Of a DNA stretch of 64,000 nucleotides, positions 1 through 9,034 are shown one piece after another. This DNA comes from Afipia sp. GTDB lineage: Bacteria; Pseudomonadota; Alphaproteobacteria; Rhizobiales; Xanthobacteraceae. The stretch is from NCBI GenBank assembly GCA_024508675.1, contig JANINQ010000021.1, positions 806,001 to 870,000 on the forward strand, written 5' to 3'. The first letter of the stretch is position 1; every line of letters begins with the position of its first letter. Position numbers and translations under genes: made by a program. Under the pieces are notes generated by a model. It searched no databases. It worked only from the letters and a program-made list of their open reading frames with translations, and had not been told where the DNA came from.

Positions 1-2
1 TC

Positions 3-1994
3 GGCGCTCACGTCGGTGCCGTTGAGCGCGGCAAGATTCGATCCGGTTACAATATCGATGGCCGGCGCGGCAGTCAGCGTGATCGCACCTTTCATCTGCG
101 CGGCATCGATGTCGAGGGCCGCACGGCCATTGGCACGCGAGTGGTCTCTGGCGACGTCCACTGACAGGCGCGTCTTCACTGGGCCAAGACCGGACAAAGC
201 GTTCAACCTCTCCGCGACGGCGGGAGCAAACGGCGCGACCAGTCCGCCGATCCGCGTCAACGACGGCGCAGCAGCATCCAGTGCAAGTTTACCCTTGCCG
301 TCGATACGATCGAATGAACCAGTGCCGGTTATCGCGAGATCGCTGCCAGCCTCACCGATCTGAATCCGCTCGAGAGCGATGGTCTTCGGTCCGTAGCCGA
401 GCGTGAGGCCAACCGGCTTTACATCCTGTCCTGCGATCACGGCACGGCCGGCGGCCAGCGCAATCCGCGCTTCGTCGGGTAGTGTCGCCTGTGGTCCGGC
501 CAGCACCGCCGCGAGCGATGACATCGCATCCATATCCAGACTCGCGGCTGTCAACGAGGCTTCAAACCGCGTCTTCCCCTCATCGGTCGTCAGCAGCGCG
601 ACACGCCCATCGATCGCGCCGCCGTTGATCTCGGCTTTCATGCCGTCGAGCCCGATCCGGTCCGCGGCGATGGTGGCTTCACCGCGCAGCCGCAGCGGCT
701 TCTGATTGCGGTATGTCGCATCGCTGCGGCCCTGCAGCCATGCCGTCAGAACATCTGGATCACTGGATTCGAGACTCACCGGCCCGCTGAAACGTGCCGA
801 CGGGCCCGGCGAAAAAATCGCACCGCTGGCGATCACCCGCGTCGCACCGGGCGCACGCAGTTCGAATTTTCCGACAGACCACGACGTGTCGTCGCCCTGG
901 ACTGTCGCAGTCACGTTCTGCAGCGGCCGGCCGCCCAGTCCGATCTGATCGGCACTCAATTCGATCTGCGACGGAAGCGGCAGCGCCGGCAGCGATGTCA
1001 CCAGCGCGCGCAAGGCTGGCAACAGCCGCAGCGGTTCGGCGTTTGCCGCGCCTTTTGCCAGCAGGCGATCTGCATCGAGTTGCCGCGCCGACAGCGCGAG
1101 TTTCAGCAAAGGCGACGCGCCGAAGCGGATGTCGCCACTACCGGTCAGCCGCATCGCGTTGTCGTCGGGGCCGTAGGCAGCTTCGACCTGATCGAACGTG
1201 GCGGATGACGGATTGGCCTTGACCCGCGAGGAGATTTTCCAGGGCTGCCCCTGCTCGGCAGCTTTGACATCCACCGCCCGCGCCAGCACCAGCGCGCCGT
1301 CGAAGTTCGGCACGGCATTGTCGAATGTCAGCGTGCCGTCGAGATCGGCCAGCAGCGGCCGCTCGCCGGGATCGGCGGTGACATGCACGCGCGTGCCCTT
1401 GCCGTCACCTGTCTGTCCTGACGACATGCGGAACGGCGTCCGCGCGCCGAGCAGCGTGAACGACCCGTCGCCACGCATGCTGCTGGCGAGCGCCCGCACC
1501 TCGCCACTGAATTTGAGGTCGTCAATCCGCACCGTGCCGCCGCTCGAAGCATCATGGAGCATGATCCGACCTGCAATGTTCATGCGGTCGATGGTGAGCG
1601 AGCCAAAATTGGAGCGACCGGCGGCGGACGGCAGTTGGAAGCGGCCCTGCCGATCAAGACCGAGATCGAGCGAGAAATCATTCAACGTCAGTTCGCTGGC
1701 GCGCCATTCACCCCGCATCAGCGACCCGAGGCTGAACTCAACGTCGAGCTTGCCGGCGCTGACCCATGGGGCATTCTTTTCGCCTACGGCGACGTCGTAC
1801 AGCCGCAGCGTCGGCGTCGGCAGCAGCAACGCGTCGAGCTTGCCGGTCACCCTGACCGGCGCGCCGATGACGCGGGACGCTTCCGCCTCGAACTGAGGCC
1901 GGAACTGGTTCCAGTCGACGAAGTACGGCCCGACCAGCGCCGCGATCAGCGCAAGGATAAGGGCAATGGCCAGTCCGAGCAGCGTGGTCTGCAA
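3..1994 (-). CDS. AsmA-like envelope protein (C-terminus beyond left edge)
   Basis: A minus-strand frame stays open from a TTG start to the left edge, giving at least 664 codons. The start is chosen because GAGGAAAG lies just upstream and the next residues form one N-terminal membrane segment (residues about 4-24, LLGLAIALILALIAALVGPY) followed by a VDWNQFRP-type motif, as in AsmA/TamB-related proteins. The rest is repetitive, rich in beta-strand-like stretches with recurring AGRxxFGSLTIDRMxI and LDxDAxQMKG-type phrases. AsmA-like proteins are inner-membrane anchored periplasmic proteins linked to outer-membrane lipid homeostasis. The family assignment rests on architecture. The end and exact subfamily cannot be seen. 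It diverges from the methyltransferase gene at 2128. Confidence 0.75.
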   Translation of the reverse strand, partial: MQTTLLGLAIALILALIAALVGPYFVDWNQFRPQFEAEASRVIGAPVRVTGKLDALLLPTPTLRLYDVAVGEKNAPWVSAGKLDVEFSLGSLMRGEWRASELTLNDFSLDLGLDRQGRFQLPSAAGRSNFGSLTIDRMNIAGRIMLHDASSGGTVRIDDLKFSGEVRALASSMRGDGSFTLLGARTPFRMSSGQTGDGKGTRVHVTADPGERPLLADLDGTLTFDNAVPNFDGALVLARAVDVKAAEQGQPWKISSRVKANPSSATFDQVEAAYGPDDNAMRLTGSGDIRFGASPLLKLALSARQLDADRLLAKGAANAEPLRLLPALRALVTSLPALPLPSQIELSADQIGLGGRPLQNVTATVQGDDTSWSVGKFELRAPGATRVIASGAIFSPGPSARFSGPVSLESSDPDVLTAWLQGRSDATYRNQKPLRLRGEATIAADRIGLDGMKAEINGGAIDGRVALLTTDEGKTRFEASLTAASLDMDAMSSLAAVLAGPQATLPDEARIALAAGRAVIAGQDVKPVGLTLGYGPKTIALERIQIGEAGSDLAITGTGSFDRIDGKGKLALDAAAPSLTRIGGLVAPFAPAVAERLNALSGLGPVKTRLSVDVARDHSRANGRAALDIDAAQMKGAITLTAAPAIDIVTGSNLAALNGTDVSA

Positions 1995-2127
1995 GGTCTT
2001 TCCTCAGTGAGATCGGCTGATCTTTGATGGCAACGGCGCGGGATCGCCGTAAGCTGCGAATATTGAACCAGCCGAATGCTTCGAATACTAATTTTAACGT
2101 CCCTTGTTCACAACCCTGTGCGATCAC

Positions 2128-2988
2128 ATGTCCGAACAACAGGCCCGGCCCGCAGACCGAACGGGCGCTTCACCCGAAGCCATCATGTCGCATTACGACA
2201 TGGGCAACGATTTCTTCCGGCTCGTGCTCGATCCGGAGATGATTTATTCGTGCGCCCTGTTCAAGGGCGATGACGACCTTGCCACGGCACAGCGTCACAA
2301 GCTCGACCACCATATCGAAGCGTCGGGTGCGGCAAATACCGGGCGGGTGCTGGACATCGGCTGCGGCTGGGGCGCGATGCTGCGGCGGCTGGTCGATCAT
2401 GCCGGCGTGGGACATGCCGTCGGGCTGACGCTCAGCGCGGCGCAGGCACGCTGGATTCGCGAGGGCAACAATCCGAAGATCGAGGTGCTGGAGCAGGACT
2501 GGCGCGATCACAGGCCGGAGCGCCGTTACGACGCCATTATTTCCGTCGGCGCCTTCGAGCATTTTGTCCAGAAAAGTCTCGACCCCAGGGTCAAACTCGA
2601 TGCCTACCGCGAGTTCTTCGCCTATTGCGACAAGGTGCTGGCCATCGGCGGCAGGCTGTCGCTGCAGACCATCGCCTATTCCGAGCGGACCAGGGTCCAG
2701 CCGCTGCTGGACAAGACCTTTCCCGACAGCGATCTGCCGCTGGAGTGGGAGCCGATCGCAGCCGCCGAGGGCACCTTCAGTCTGATCGCTGCACGCAACG
2801 ACGCGGACCATTACTACCGGACGCTGGTGTTGTGGGAACAGAACCTGCTCGCGAATTACGACAAGGCCGTCGCGTTGGTCGGCAAGGAGCGCACTGACGG
2901 CTTCCGCCGTTACCTGCGCATGTCAGCCGCGGGCTTCCGCGCGGGAATGGTCAGCCTGATGCGTTACAGCTTCCGGAAGAAATACTGA
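2128..2988 (+). CDS. Cyclopropane-fatty-acid synthase family methyltransferase
   Basis: A 286-residue SAM-dependent methyltransferase. SHYDMGNDFF (residues 21-30) and YSCALF (40-45) are hallmark stretches of the CFA/mycolic acid cyclopropane synthase family, and VLDIGCGWG (74-82) is the SAM-binding motif I. It should act on unsaturated acyl chains of membrane phospholipids, adding a methylene or methyl group. It is about 100 residues shorter than the E. coli Cfa enzyme, lacking that enzyme's N-terminal extension, so it belongs to a short subclass whose product is not predictable. ATG 2128 is preferred over an upstream TTG because the family homology starts after it. It converges on the gene ending at 2992 with a 3-base gap. 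Confidence 0.85.
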   Translation: MSEQQARPADRTGASPEAIMSHYDMGNDFFRLVLDPEMIYSCALFKGDDDLATAQRHKLDHHIEASGAANTGRVLDIGCGWGAMLRRLVDHAGVGHAVGLTLSAAQARWIREGNNPKIEVLEQDWRDHRPERRYDAIISVGAFEHFVQKSLDPRVKLDAYREFFAYCDKVLAIGGRLSLQTIAYSERTRVQPLLDKTFPDSDLPLEWEPIAAAEGTFSLIAARNDADHYYRTLVLWEQNLLANYDKAVALVGKERTDGFRRYLRMSAAGFRAGMVSLMRYSFRKKY

Positions 2989-2991
2989 GAC

Positions 2992-3816
2992 TCAGCCAAA
3001 CCGGATCTCGATCCCGCCCAGCGGTATTCCATCAAGTTCGGTCGTCCACCGCTCGCCCGGCTTCACCGGCATGGCTTTGGTGAGCGTGCCCGTGGTGATG
3101 ATTTCGCCTGCCGCGACCTGCGGATTGTGCTGATCCTGCGCCAGCAGGCCAACCAGATGTTTCAGCGCCGACAGCGGCCCGTCCAGCACGTCACGCGCAT
3201 GGCCAGGCTCAGCGACATCGCCGCAGCGGAGCGTGATCGAAAAATTCGACAACAGCGCGAACCATCTGTCTGCATCGCCGCCAATCTGGTGCCGCTCGCC
3301 GATGAACAGCGCGCCATGCAGGCCAAATGCCGCGACCGTATCCGACGGCGCGAACTTCCAATCCGGAAACAGCGACTGCACGATCTCATAGCCATGCGCG
3401 ACCCAGCCGATGCAGGACAAAAGATCCCGTTCATCCATGCCCGCTTCCGGCATGGCCGACATGCCGAACACGATTTCCGGTTCGATGCGCGGCTCGGCGA
3501 ACGCAGCCAGTGACACCGCTCCCGGAATATCCGCGAGGTTGTGCACGGTGCTGTCGTACATGTAGCCCCAGATCGGCGCGTAGACGCCGTACTGCTTCCA
3601 GATCGTGCGATTGGTGAACCCGATCTTGCGGCCGAGCACCTTCTCGCCGCGCGCTTCGCGCAGGCTGCGCACAACAGGCGTTATCCGGTAGGCGTCCGCA
3701 AGACCGAAGGCCGGATCGCGCGATGAGAACGGCGCGATCTGCCGCCCTTTCTCGTCAAGGACAGAGATCAGTTCGCGCGCGGCTGCGCCGGCTTCGATGG
3801 CGACCGCGACACTCAT
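2992..3816 (-). CDS. Fumarylacetoacetate hydrolase-fold hydratase/decarboxylase (MhpD/DmpH-like)
   Basis: A 274-residue protein of the FAH fold, closest in layout to 2-keto-4-pentenoate hydratase and 4-oxalocrotonate decarboxylase. GRKIGFTN (62-69) and the metal-ligand stretch EPRIEPEIVF (108-117) are typical, as is GEIITTGTLT near the C-terminus. The family uses a divalent metal to handle enolised 2-oxo acids in catabolic routes for aromatics and related compounds. Its start overlaps the stop of the FAD oxidase gene by 4 bases (ATGA), so the two are translationally coupled and probably act on related oxo/hydroxy acids. The substrate cannot be named. Confidence 0.8.
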   Translation of the reverse strand: MSVAVAIEAGAAARELISVLDEKGRQIAPFSSRDPAFGLADAYRITPVVRSLREARGEKVLGRKIGFTNRTIWKQYGVYAPIWGYMYDSTVHNLADIPGAVSLAAFAEPRIEPEIVFGMSAMPEAGMDERDLLSCIGWVAHGYEIVQSLFPDWKFAPSDTVAAFGLHGALFIGERHQIGGDADRWFALLSNFSITLRCGDVAEPGHARDVLDGPLSALKHLVGLLAQDQHNPQVAAGEIITTGTLTKAMPVKPGERWTTELDGIPLGGIEIRFG

Positions 3817-5225
3817 GCCGGCAAAATCTTGCCGGGATTGAGAATGTTCTGCGGATCGAGCGCGGCTTTCAGCGCACGCATGGCCTGCACGGCTTCAGGG
3901 CCAAGCTCGGTTTCCAGATACTTCTGCTTGCCCTGCCCGATGCCGTGTTCGCCGGTGCAGGTGCCGCCCATGGCCTGTGCACGCTCCACCAGCCGGTGGA
4001 GGAATCCGTCCGCGCGCTGCATCTCGTCGGGATCGTCAACATCCACCAGCATCGAGCAATGGAAATTGCCGTCGCCGACATGGCCGACGATGGGAGACAG
4101 CAGGCCCACGCTTTCGAGGTCCTTCTCGGTCTCCACCACGCAGTCGGCGAGCCGCGAGATCGGCACGCACACGTCCGTCGCCACCGCCTGCGCACCGGGG
4201 CGAAGCCCGCGCACGGCCCAGTACGCATCATGCCGCGCCTGCCACAACCGGGTACGATCCTCCGGACGCGTCGCCCATTCGAATCCGCCGCCGCCACATT
4301 CCCTGGCGATTTCACCGAACATCGCTGACTGCTCGGCAACGTCGGCTTCGGTGCCGTGGAATTCCAGCAACAGCAGCGGCGTCTCAGGCAGCGTCAACTT
4401 GGAGTATGCGTTGCACGCACGAACCTGCGCAGCATTGAGCAACTCGATGCGCGCTACGGGAATTCCGGTCTGGATCGCCAGAATGGTGGCGTCGCATGCG
4501 CCCTTCACAGTCGCAAACGAGCAGGCTCCCGCCGCGATGCTTTGCGGAATGCCGCGCAGCTTGAGGGTGATCTCCGTGATGATGCCGAGCGTGCCTTCCG
4601 CGCCGATGAACAGATGCGTGAGATCGTAGCCTGCGGAAGATTTCTTGGCGCGGGTGCCGGTGGTGATGATTTCGCCATCAGCACGCACGACCTTCAACGC
4701 AAGGATGTTGTCCTTCATCGTGCCATAGCGCACCGCGTTGGTGCCGGACGCGCGGGTCGACGCCATGCCGCCGATGGATGCGTCCGCACCTGGATCGATC
4801 GGGAAAAACAGGCCCTGATCGCGCAGATGTTCGTTCAACGCCTTGCGGGTCACGCCCGGCTCAATCACACAATCGAGGTCGTCCGCATGGACTTCAAGAA
4901 TGCGATTCATTTCACGCAAATCGATACAGACACCGCCTGCGGGCGCATTGACCTGCCCTTCCAGCGATGTGCCGGTGCCGAACGGGATCACGGGTACTCC
5001 GTGTTTGGCGCAAATCCGCACCACGTCCTGAACATCCGCCGTGCTCTGTGCCATCACCACCGCATCCGGCGGCTGCATCGGCAGCCATGTGGTGGTATGG
5101 GCGTGCTGTTCTCGCACCGCCTGCGATGTGATGAGGCTGTTGCCGAACCGAGCGGCGAGCGCTTCGATGGCGCTGGACAGCGCGGATGGTGCGGGACGTG
5201 TCAGGGCTGCGTTGGAGAAGGCCAC
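3813..5225 (-). CDS. FAD-linked oxidase, D-lactate dehydrogenase / glycolate oxidase GlcD type
   Basis: A 470-residue flavoprotein from the GTG start, which gives the usual family length; an upstream start would add 37 residues of unlikely sequence. The PCMH-type FAD domain is seen in PFGTGTSLEGQVNAP, in GADASIGGMASTRASGTNA and in GAEGTLGIITEITLKLRG. The C-terminal substrate/cap domain ends with GHVGDGNFHCSM and TGEHGIGQGK, matching D-lactate dehydrogenase (cytochrome) and GlcD. It likely oxidises a D-2-hydroxy acid to a 2-oxo acid, passing electrons to the respiratory chain. It is the first gene of a two-gene operon with the FAH-fold enzyme. The ribosome site is weak (purine-rich AAAAGAAAAGAAACGAG). 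Confidence 0.85.
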   Translation of the reverse strand: MAFSNAALTRPAPSALSSAIEALAARFGNSLITSQAVREQHAHTTTWLPMQPPDAVVMAQSTADVQDVVRICAKHGVPVIPFGTGTSLEGQVNAPAGGVCIDLREMNRILEVHADDLDCVIEPGVTRKALNEHLRDQGLFFPIDPGADASIGGMASTRASGTNAVRYGTMKDNILALKVVRADGEIITTGTRAKKSSAGYDLTHLFIGAEGTLGIITEITLKLRGIPQSIAAGACSFATVKGACDATILAIQTGIPVARIELLNAAQVRACNAYSKLTLPETPLLLLEFHGTEADVAEQSAMFGEIARECGGGGFEWATRPEDRTRLWQARHDAYWAVRGLRPGAQAVATDVCVPISRLADCVVETEKDLESVGLLSPIVGHVGDGNFHCSMLVDVDDPDEMQRADGFLHRLVERAQAMGGTCTGEHGIGQGKQKYLETELGPEAVQAMRALKAALDPQNILNPGKILPA

Positions 5226-5329
5226 GGTCGCTCGTTTCTTTTCTTTTGAGGCTGTTATGGCGCGAACCGTGGCAAAGGATGTATAGCGGGTCAAGCCAAA
5301 GTGCCCGCTACAAACCCGGAAGTTGATCC

Positions 5330-5845
5330 ATGACAACGATGCATCGCCAGAACAATGCGCCGCAACATATCGCAGCGCCGTTCCTCACCACCGTGATGCA
5401 GATCGAACCACAATGGATCGACTACAACGGCCATCTCAACATGGCCTATTACAACGTGCTGTTCGACCGCGGCATCGACCAGATGTGGCTCCAACTCGGG
5501 ATCGGCCCCGAATACATGAAGGAGCGTCACGGTTCGACCTTCACCGCCGAAGCGCATGTGCGCTATCTGCGCGAGGTTCACCTCGGCGATCCGGTGCAGG
5601 TCTCGGTGTACCTGATCGCGACCGACGAGAAGCGCCTTCACACTTTTGAAGAATTGCGCCACGCCACCGAGGGCTGGATTTCAGCCACCTCGGAGAACAT
5701 GACGCTTCATGTGGATATGAAAGCGCGCAAGACTGCGCCATTTCCTCCGGACATCTCTGCGCGGATTCACGACGTTGTCGCGGCGCATGGCGCAATCCCG
5801 CAGCCCGATGGCATCGGCCGGCGCATCGCGATGCCCGGAAAGTGA
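5330..5845 (+). CDS. Hotdog-fold thioesterase (4HBT-like)
   Basis: A 171-residue acyl-CoA thioesterase-like protein. DYNGHLNMAYY (31-41) matches the D-x-x-GH-x-N motif of 4-hydroxybenzoyl-CoA thioesterase relatives, in which the Asp acts in thioester hydrolysis. The later stretch AHVRYLREVHLGDPVQVS fits the central hotdog strands. Related proteins occur with carnitine/betainyl-CoA metabolism as well as aromatic degradation, so the substrate is open. It is divergent from the FAD-linked oxidase gene, with about 100 bases between the two starts, so a shared control region is possible. Confidence 0.8.
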   Translation: MTTMHRQNNAPQHIAAPFLTTVMQIEPQWIDYNGHLNMAYYNVLFDRGIDQMWLQLGIGPEYMKERHGSTFTAEAHVRYLREVHLGDPVQVSVYLIATDEKRLHTFEELRHATEGWISATSENMTLHVDMKARKTAPFPPDISARIHDVVAAHGAIPQPDGIGRRIAMPGK

Positions 5846-5869
5846 TGCCATCGCGGGCTCGGCAGCCGA

Positions 5870-6043
5870 TTACGGGCCGCCGCTGCGCCGCGCCAGACCG
5901 ACAACTGCCGAGATCAGGAACAGAATCAGGGCGACAAAGAAAACGATCTTGGCGATTTCGATCGAGGCACCTGCGATGCCGCCGAAGCCCAGCAGGGCCG
6001 CGACCAGCGCGATAATCAGGAATGTGACCACCCAACTCAACAT
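5870..6043 (-). CDS. DUF1328 / UPF0391 small membrane protein
   Basis: A 57-residue protein starting [20 protein letters not shown] and ending [15 protein letters not shown]. It has two predicted membrane segments (about 4-20 and 29-49) separated by a Gly/Ala-rich turn ([12 protein letters not shown]). This is the compact UPF0391 (YtjA) pattern, widespread in proteobacteria and often induced by stress, with no known biochemical role. ATG 6043 is chosen because GCAGGAG lies upstream at normal spacing and the product matches the family's usual length. Confidence 0.85.
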   Translation of the reverse strand: MLSWVVTFLIIALVAALLGFGGIAGASIEIAKIVFFVALILFLISAVVGLARRSGGP

Positions 6044-6325
6044 GACATGCTCCTGCGGTTCGATTTCGAGCGCGGAAGGAAGCGCTCCGACTGAGAAATC
6101 AATCCGCCAGCAAGGCTGGAGTTCCGGCCGACCCCATTCCTTTAAATTGTTCAAAAACTGGGGCTGAAAGGAACAAATCCGGCCATGCGGCCTCCATGCG
6201 GTCCGTTTTCCGGGGAAAATCGGCCCTGCGGACGTGCCCAATCATGCCTATATGTCCTCATATCCTGCTATGAAGCCTCCCCTTTCGGGCGTCGCGATGC
6301 CATCGTGACGGCAAAGACGAATCGC

Positions 6326-8893
6326 ATGACCGAACCGAACAAGCTGCCGCCAGATTTCCGCGATGTGCCGAGCCACCAGCCTGCCGCTGGCGGTATCGCG
6401 GCGCGTGCACGTGCATCGGCGGCGCCGCAGTATCTGACCGCGCTCAATCCGGAGCAGCGTGAGGCCGTCGAGACACTTGAAGGTCCGGTTCTGGTTCTGG
6501 CGGGCGCGGGCACCGGCAAGACGCGCGTGCTGACCTCGCGCATCGCGCACATTCTGTCCACCGGCCGCGCCCGGCCGCATGAAATCCTTTCCGTCACCTT
6601 CACCAACAAGGCGGCGCGGGAGATGAAACATCGCCTCGGCCAGATGCTCGGTCAGGCGGTCGAGGGCATGCCGTGGCTCGGCACCTTCCATTCCATCGGC
6701 GGACGGATTCTCCGCTATCACGCCGAACTGGTGCAGTTGAAATCCAACTTCACGGTGCTGGACGTTGACGACCAGATCCGCCTGCTCAAGCAGCTGCTGC
6801 AGGCCGAAGGCATCGACGACAAGCGCTGGCCCGCGCGGATGCTGGCCGGACTGATCGACGGCTGGAAAAATCGTGGCCTGACGCCATCACAGGTGCCTGC
6901 CGGTGAAGCCGCCGTGTTCGGCAACGGCAAGGGCGGCAAGCTCTATGCGACCTATCAGGAGCGGCTGAAGATTCTCAACGCTGCGGACTTCGGCGACCTG
7001 CTGCTGGAAAACATCCGCCTGTTCCGCGAACATCCGGACGTGCTGCGGCAGTATCAGAACCGCTTCAAATATATCCTGGTCGACGAGTATCAGGACACGA
7101 ACGTCGCACAGTATCTCTGGCTGCGGCTGCTGGCGCAGGCGCCGTCTTCCTTAACCTCTCCCCGCAAGCGGGGAGAGGTCGATGCACGAAGTGCATCGGG
7201 TGAGGGGCAGATCTCGGACACCGCGCATGCAGATTCAGCCCCTCACCCCACCCCTCTCCCCGCAGGCGGGGAGAGGGAGAAGGTGCAGAGTATCCCCGCA
7301 ATCACCGCACCAAAAAACATCTGCTGCGTCGGCGACGACGATCAGTCGATCTATGGCTGGCGCGGCGCGGAGGTGGATAACATCCTGCGCTTCGAGCACG
7401 ATTTTCCCGGCGCGAAGGTAGTTCGTCTCGAACGCAACTACCGCTCGACCGGCCATATCCTCGCTGCAGCATCGCACCTGATCGCCCACAACGAAGGCCG
7501 CCTCGGCAAGACGCTCCGCACCGAGGACATCGATGGCGAGAAGGTGACCGTCACCGGAGCATGGGATTCCGAAGAAGAAGCCCGCGGCATCGGCGAAGAG
7601 ATCGAGCAGCTTCAGCGTGCGGGGCAAAAGCTCAACGAGATCGCCATTCTCGTGCGCGCCTCCTATCAGATGCGCGAATTCGAAGACCGCTTCGTTACCC
7701 TCGGCCTGCCCTATCGCGTGATCGGCGGACCGCGCTTCTACGAGCGCGCAGAAATCCGCGATGCGCTGGCTTACCTGCGCGTCATCAATTCGCCTGCCGA
7801 CGATCTTGCCTTCGAGCGCATCGTCAATGTGCCCAAGCGCGGCCTCGGCGACGCCACCGTGCAGATGCTGCACGACATCGCCCGCAAGCGCCGCATTCCA
7901 CTGACCGAGGCTGCACGTCAGGTTATCGAAACCGATGAGTTAAAGCCGAAAGCACGCGGCAGCCTGCGCGATGTCATCGCCAATTTCGACCGCTGGCGCA
8001 CCCAGCGCGACATCGTTCCGCACACGCAACTCGCGGAAATCGTGCTGGATGAATCCGGCTACACCGAGATGTGGCAAAAGGATCGCTCGGCAGATGCAGC
8101 CGGTCGCCTCGACAACCTGAAGGAACTCGTCCGCTCGATGGAAGAGTTCGAGAACCTGCAAGGCTTCCTCGAACACATCTCGCTGGTGATGGACCGCGAA
8201 GGCGGCGTGGACGAGGATGCGGTGTCGCTGATGACGCTGCACTCCGCCAAGGGACTCGAATTCGACAACGTGTTCCTGCCCGGCTGGGAGGAAGGCCTGT
8301 TTCCGAGCCAGCGCACGCTGGACGAACAGGGCCGCGCGGGCCTTGAGGAAGAGCGCCGCCTCGCCCATGTCGGCATCACCCGCGCACGCAAGCGCGCCAA
8401 GCTCTATTTCGCGACCAACCGGCGCATTCATGGCTCGTGGACCACGACCATTCCATCTCGCTTCCTCGATGAACTGCCGACTGCGAATGTCGAGATCACC
8501 GAGAGCAAGGGCGGCTCGGGATGGGGCGGCTCCGGCGGATATGGCACATCGCGTTTCGACAATGTCGAGACGTTCGGCTCGAGCTATTCGACGCCGGGAT
8601 GGCAACGCGCGCAGGCCAACCGCGCCCGCAGCGGCGGCAGCGGTTTTGACGAAACCGGCGCGCGCTATGACGCGGGGTCACGCAGCGGCTTCAACCGCAA
8701 GCCCATGGTGATCGAAGGCGAGCTGATCGCAAAATCCACCGGCACGAATTCAGAGTATTCACCGGGCGACCGCGTATTCCATCAGAAGTTCGGCTATGGC
8801 CGCGTTTCGAAGGTTGACGGCAACAAGCTCACCATCGCGTTCGAGAAGGCCGGCGAGAAGAAGGTGGTCGACAGCTTTGTGACCCGCGTGTAG
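6326..8893 (+). CDS. uvrD: UvrD/PcrA-family superfamily 1 DNA helicase with a repeat-derived insert
   Basis: An 855-residue ATP-dependent 3'-5' DNA helicase for repair and replication restart. Seen in order: LNPEQREAV (Q motif, from 40), GAGTGKT (motif I, 60-66), VTFTNKAAREM (Ia), VDEYQDTN (motif II, about 252-259), GDDDQSIYGWRG (motif III, near 337), VRLERNYRST (IV), VSLMTLHSAKGLEFDNVF (V) and EERRLAHVGITRA (VI). The C-terminus ends with a PcrA/UvrD-like Tudor-type region (GDRVFHQKFGYGRVSKVDG). Odd feature: residues about 273-326, between motifs II and III, come from a palindromic intergenic repeat inserted in frame. The ATG at 6326 is preferred over upstream starts because those encode unrelated Cys/Arg-rich sequence. 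Confidence 0.93.
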   Translation: MTEPNKLPPDFRDVPSHQPAAGGIAARARASAAPQYLTALNPEQREAVETLEGPVLVLAGAGTGKTRVLTSRIAHILSTGRARPHEILSVTFTNKAAREMKHRLGQMLGQAVEGMPWLGTFHSIGGRILRYHAELVQLKSNFTVLDVDDQIRLLKQLLQAEGIDDKRWPARMLAGLIDGWKNRGLTPSQVPAGEAAVFGNGKGGKLYATYQERLKILNAADFGDLLLENIRLFREHPDVLRQYQNRFKYILVDEYQDTNVAQYLWLRLLAQAPSSLTSPRKRGEVDARSASGEGQISDTAHADSAPHPTPLPAGGEREKVQSIPAITAPKNICCVGDDDQSIYGWRGAEVDNILRFEHDFPGAKVVRLERNYRSTGHILAAASHLIAHNEGRLGKTLRTEDIDGEKVTVTGAWDSEEEARGIGEEIEQLQRAGQKLNEIAILVRASYQMREFEDRFVTLGLPYRVIGGPRFYERAEIRDALAYLRVINSPADDLAFERIVNVPKRGLGDATVQMLHDIARKRRIPLTEAARQVIETDELKPKARGSLRDVIANFDRWRTQRDIVPHTQLAEIVLDESGYTEMWQKDRSADAAGRLDNLKELVRSMEEFENLQGFLEHISLVMDREGGVDEDAVSLMTLHSAKGLEFDNVFLPGWEEGLFPSQRTLDEQGRAGLEEERRLAHVGITRARKRAKLYFATNRRIHGSWTTTIPSRFLDELPTANVEITESKGGSGWGGSGGYGTSRFDNVETFGSSYSTPGWQRAQANRARSGGSGFDETGARYDAGSRSGFNRKPMVIEGELIAKSTGTNSEYSPGDRVFHQKFGYGRVSKVDGNKLTIAFEKAGEKKVVDSFVTRV
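7155..7276. repeat. Palindromic repeat element inside the helicase gene
   Basis: Two near-identical palindromes at 7155-7178 and 7253-7276, each an 11-bp stem CCTCTCCCCGC with a 2-base loop, flank a smaller hairpin (GATGCAC/GTGCATC, 7181-7197) and a spaced GGTGAGGGG...CCCCTCACC pair. This is the layout of intergenic repeats common in Bradyrhizobium-like genomes. Here it sits inside an open reading frame and is translated without a stop or frameshift. Confidence 0.9.
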
Positions 8894-9034
8894 CGGTCAT
8901 TGCTGCCGCGCATGACAAATTTGATGCCGTCACAATAGAATTTCTACTGCGCGCGGCAGCTATCCAGCAGGCGATACATATTGCGCGAGGGCGTCCTCGC
9001 GCCTATGTCATGCTCCCGCCCAGGCAGACCCGTC

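Noticed and set aside
6104-6125. Possible EcfG promoter for the DUF1328 gene on the minus strand
   Set aside because: GGAAC is present, but the -10 reads GATT at 16-base spacing instead of CGTT.
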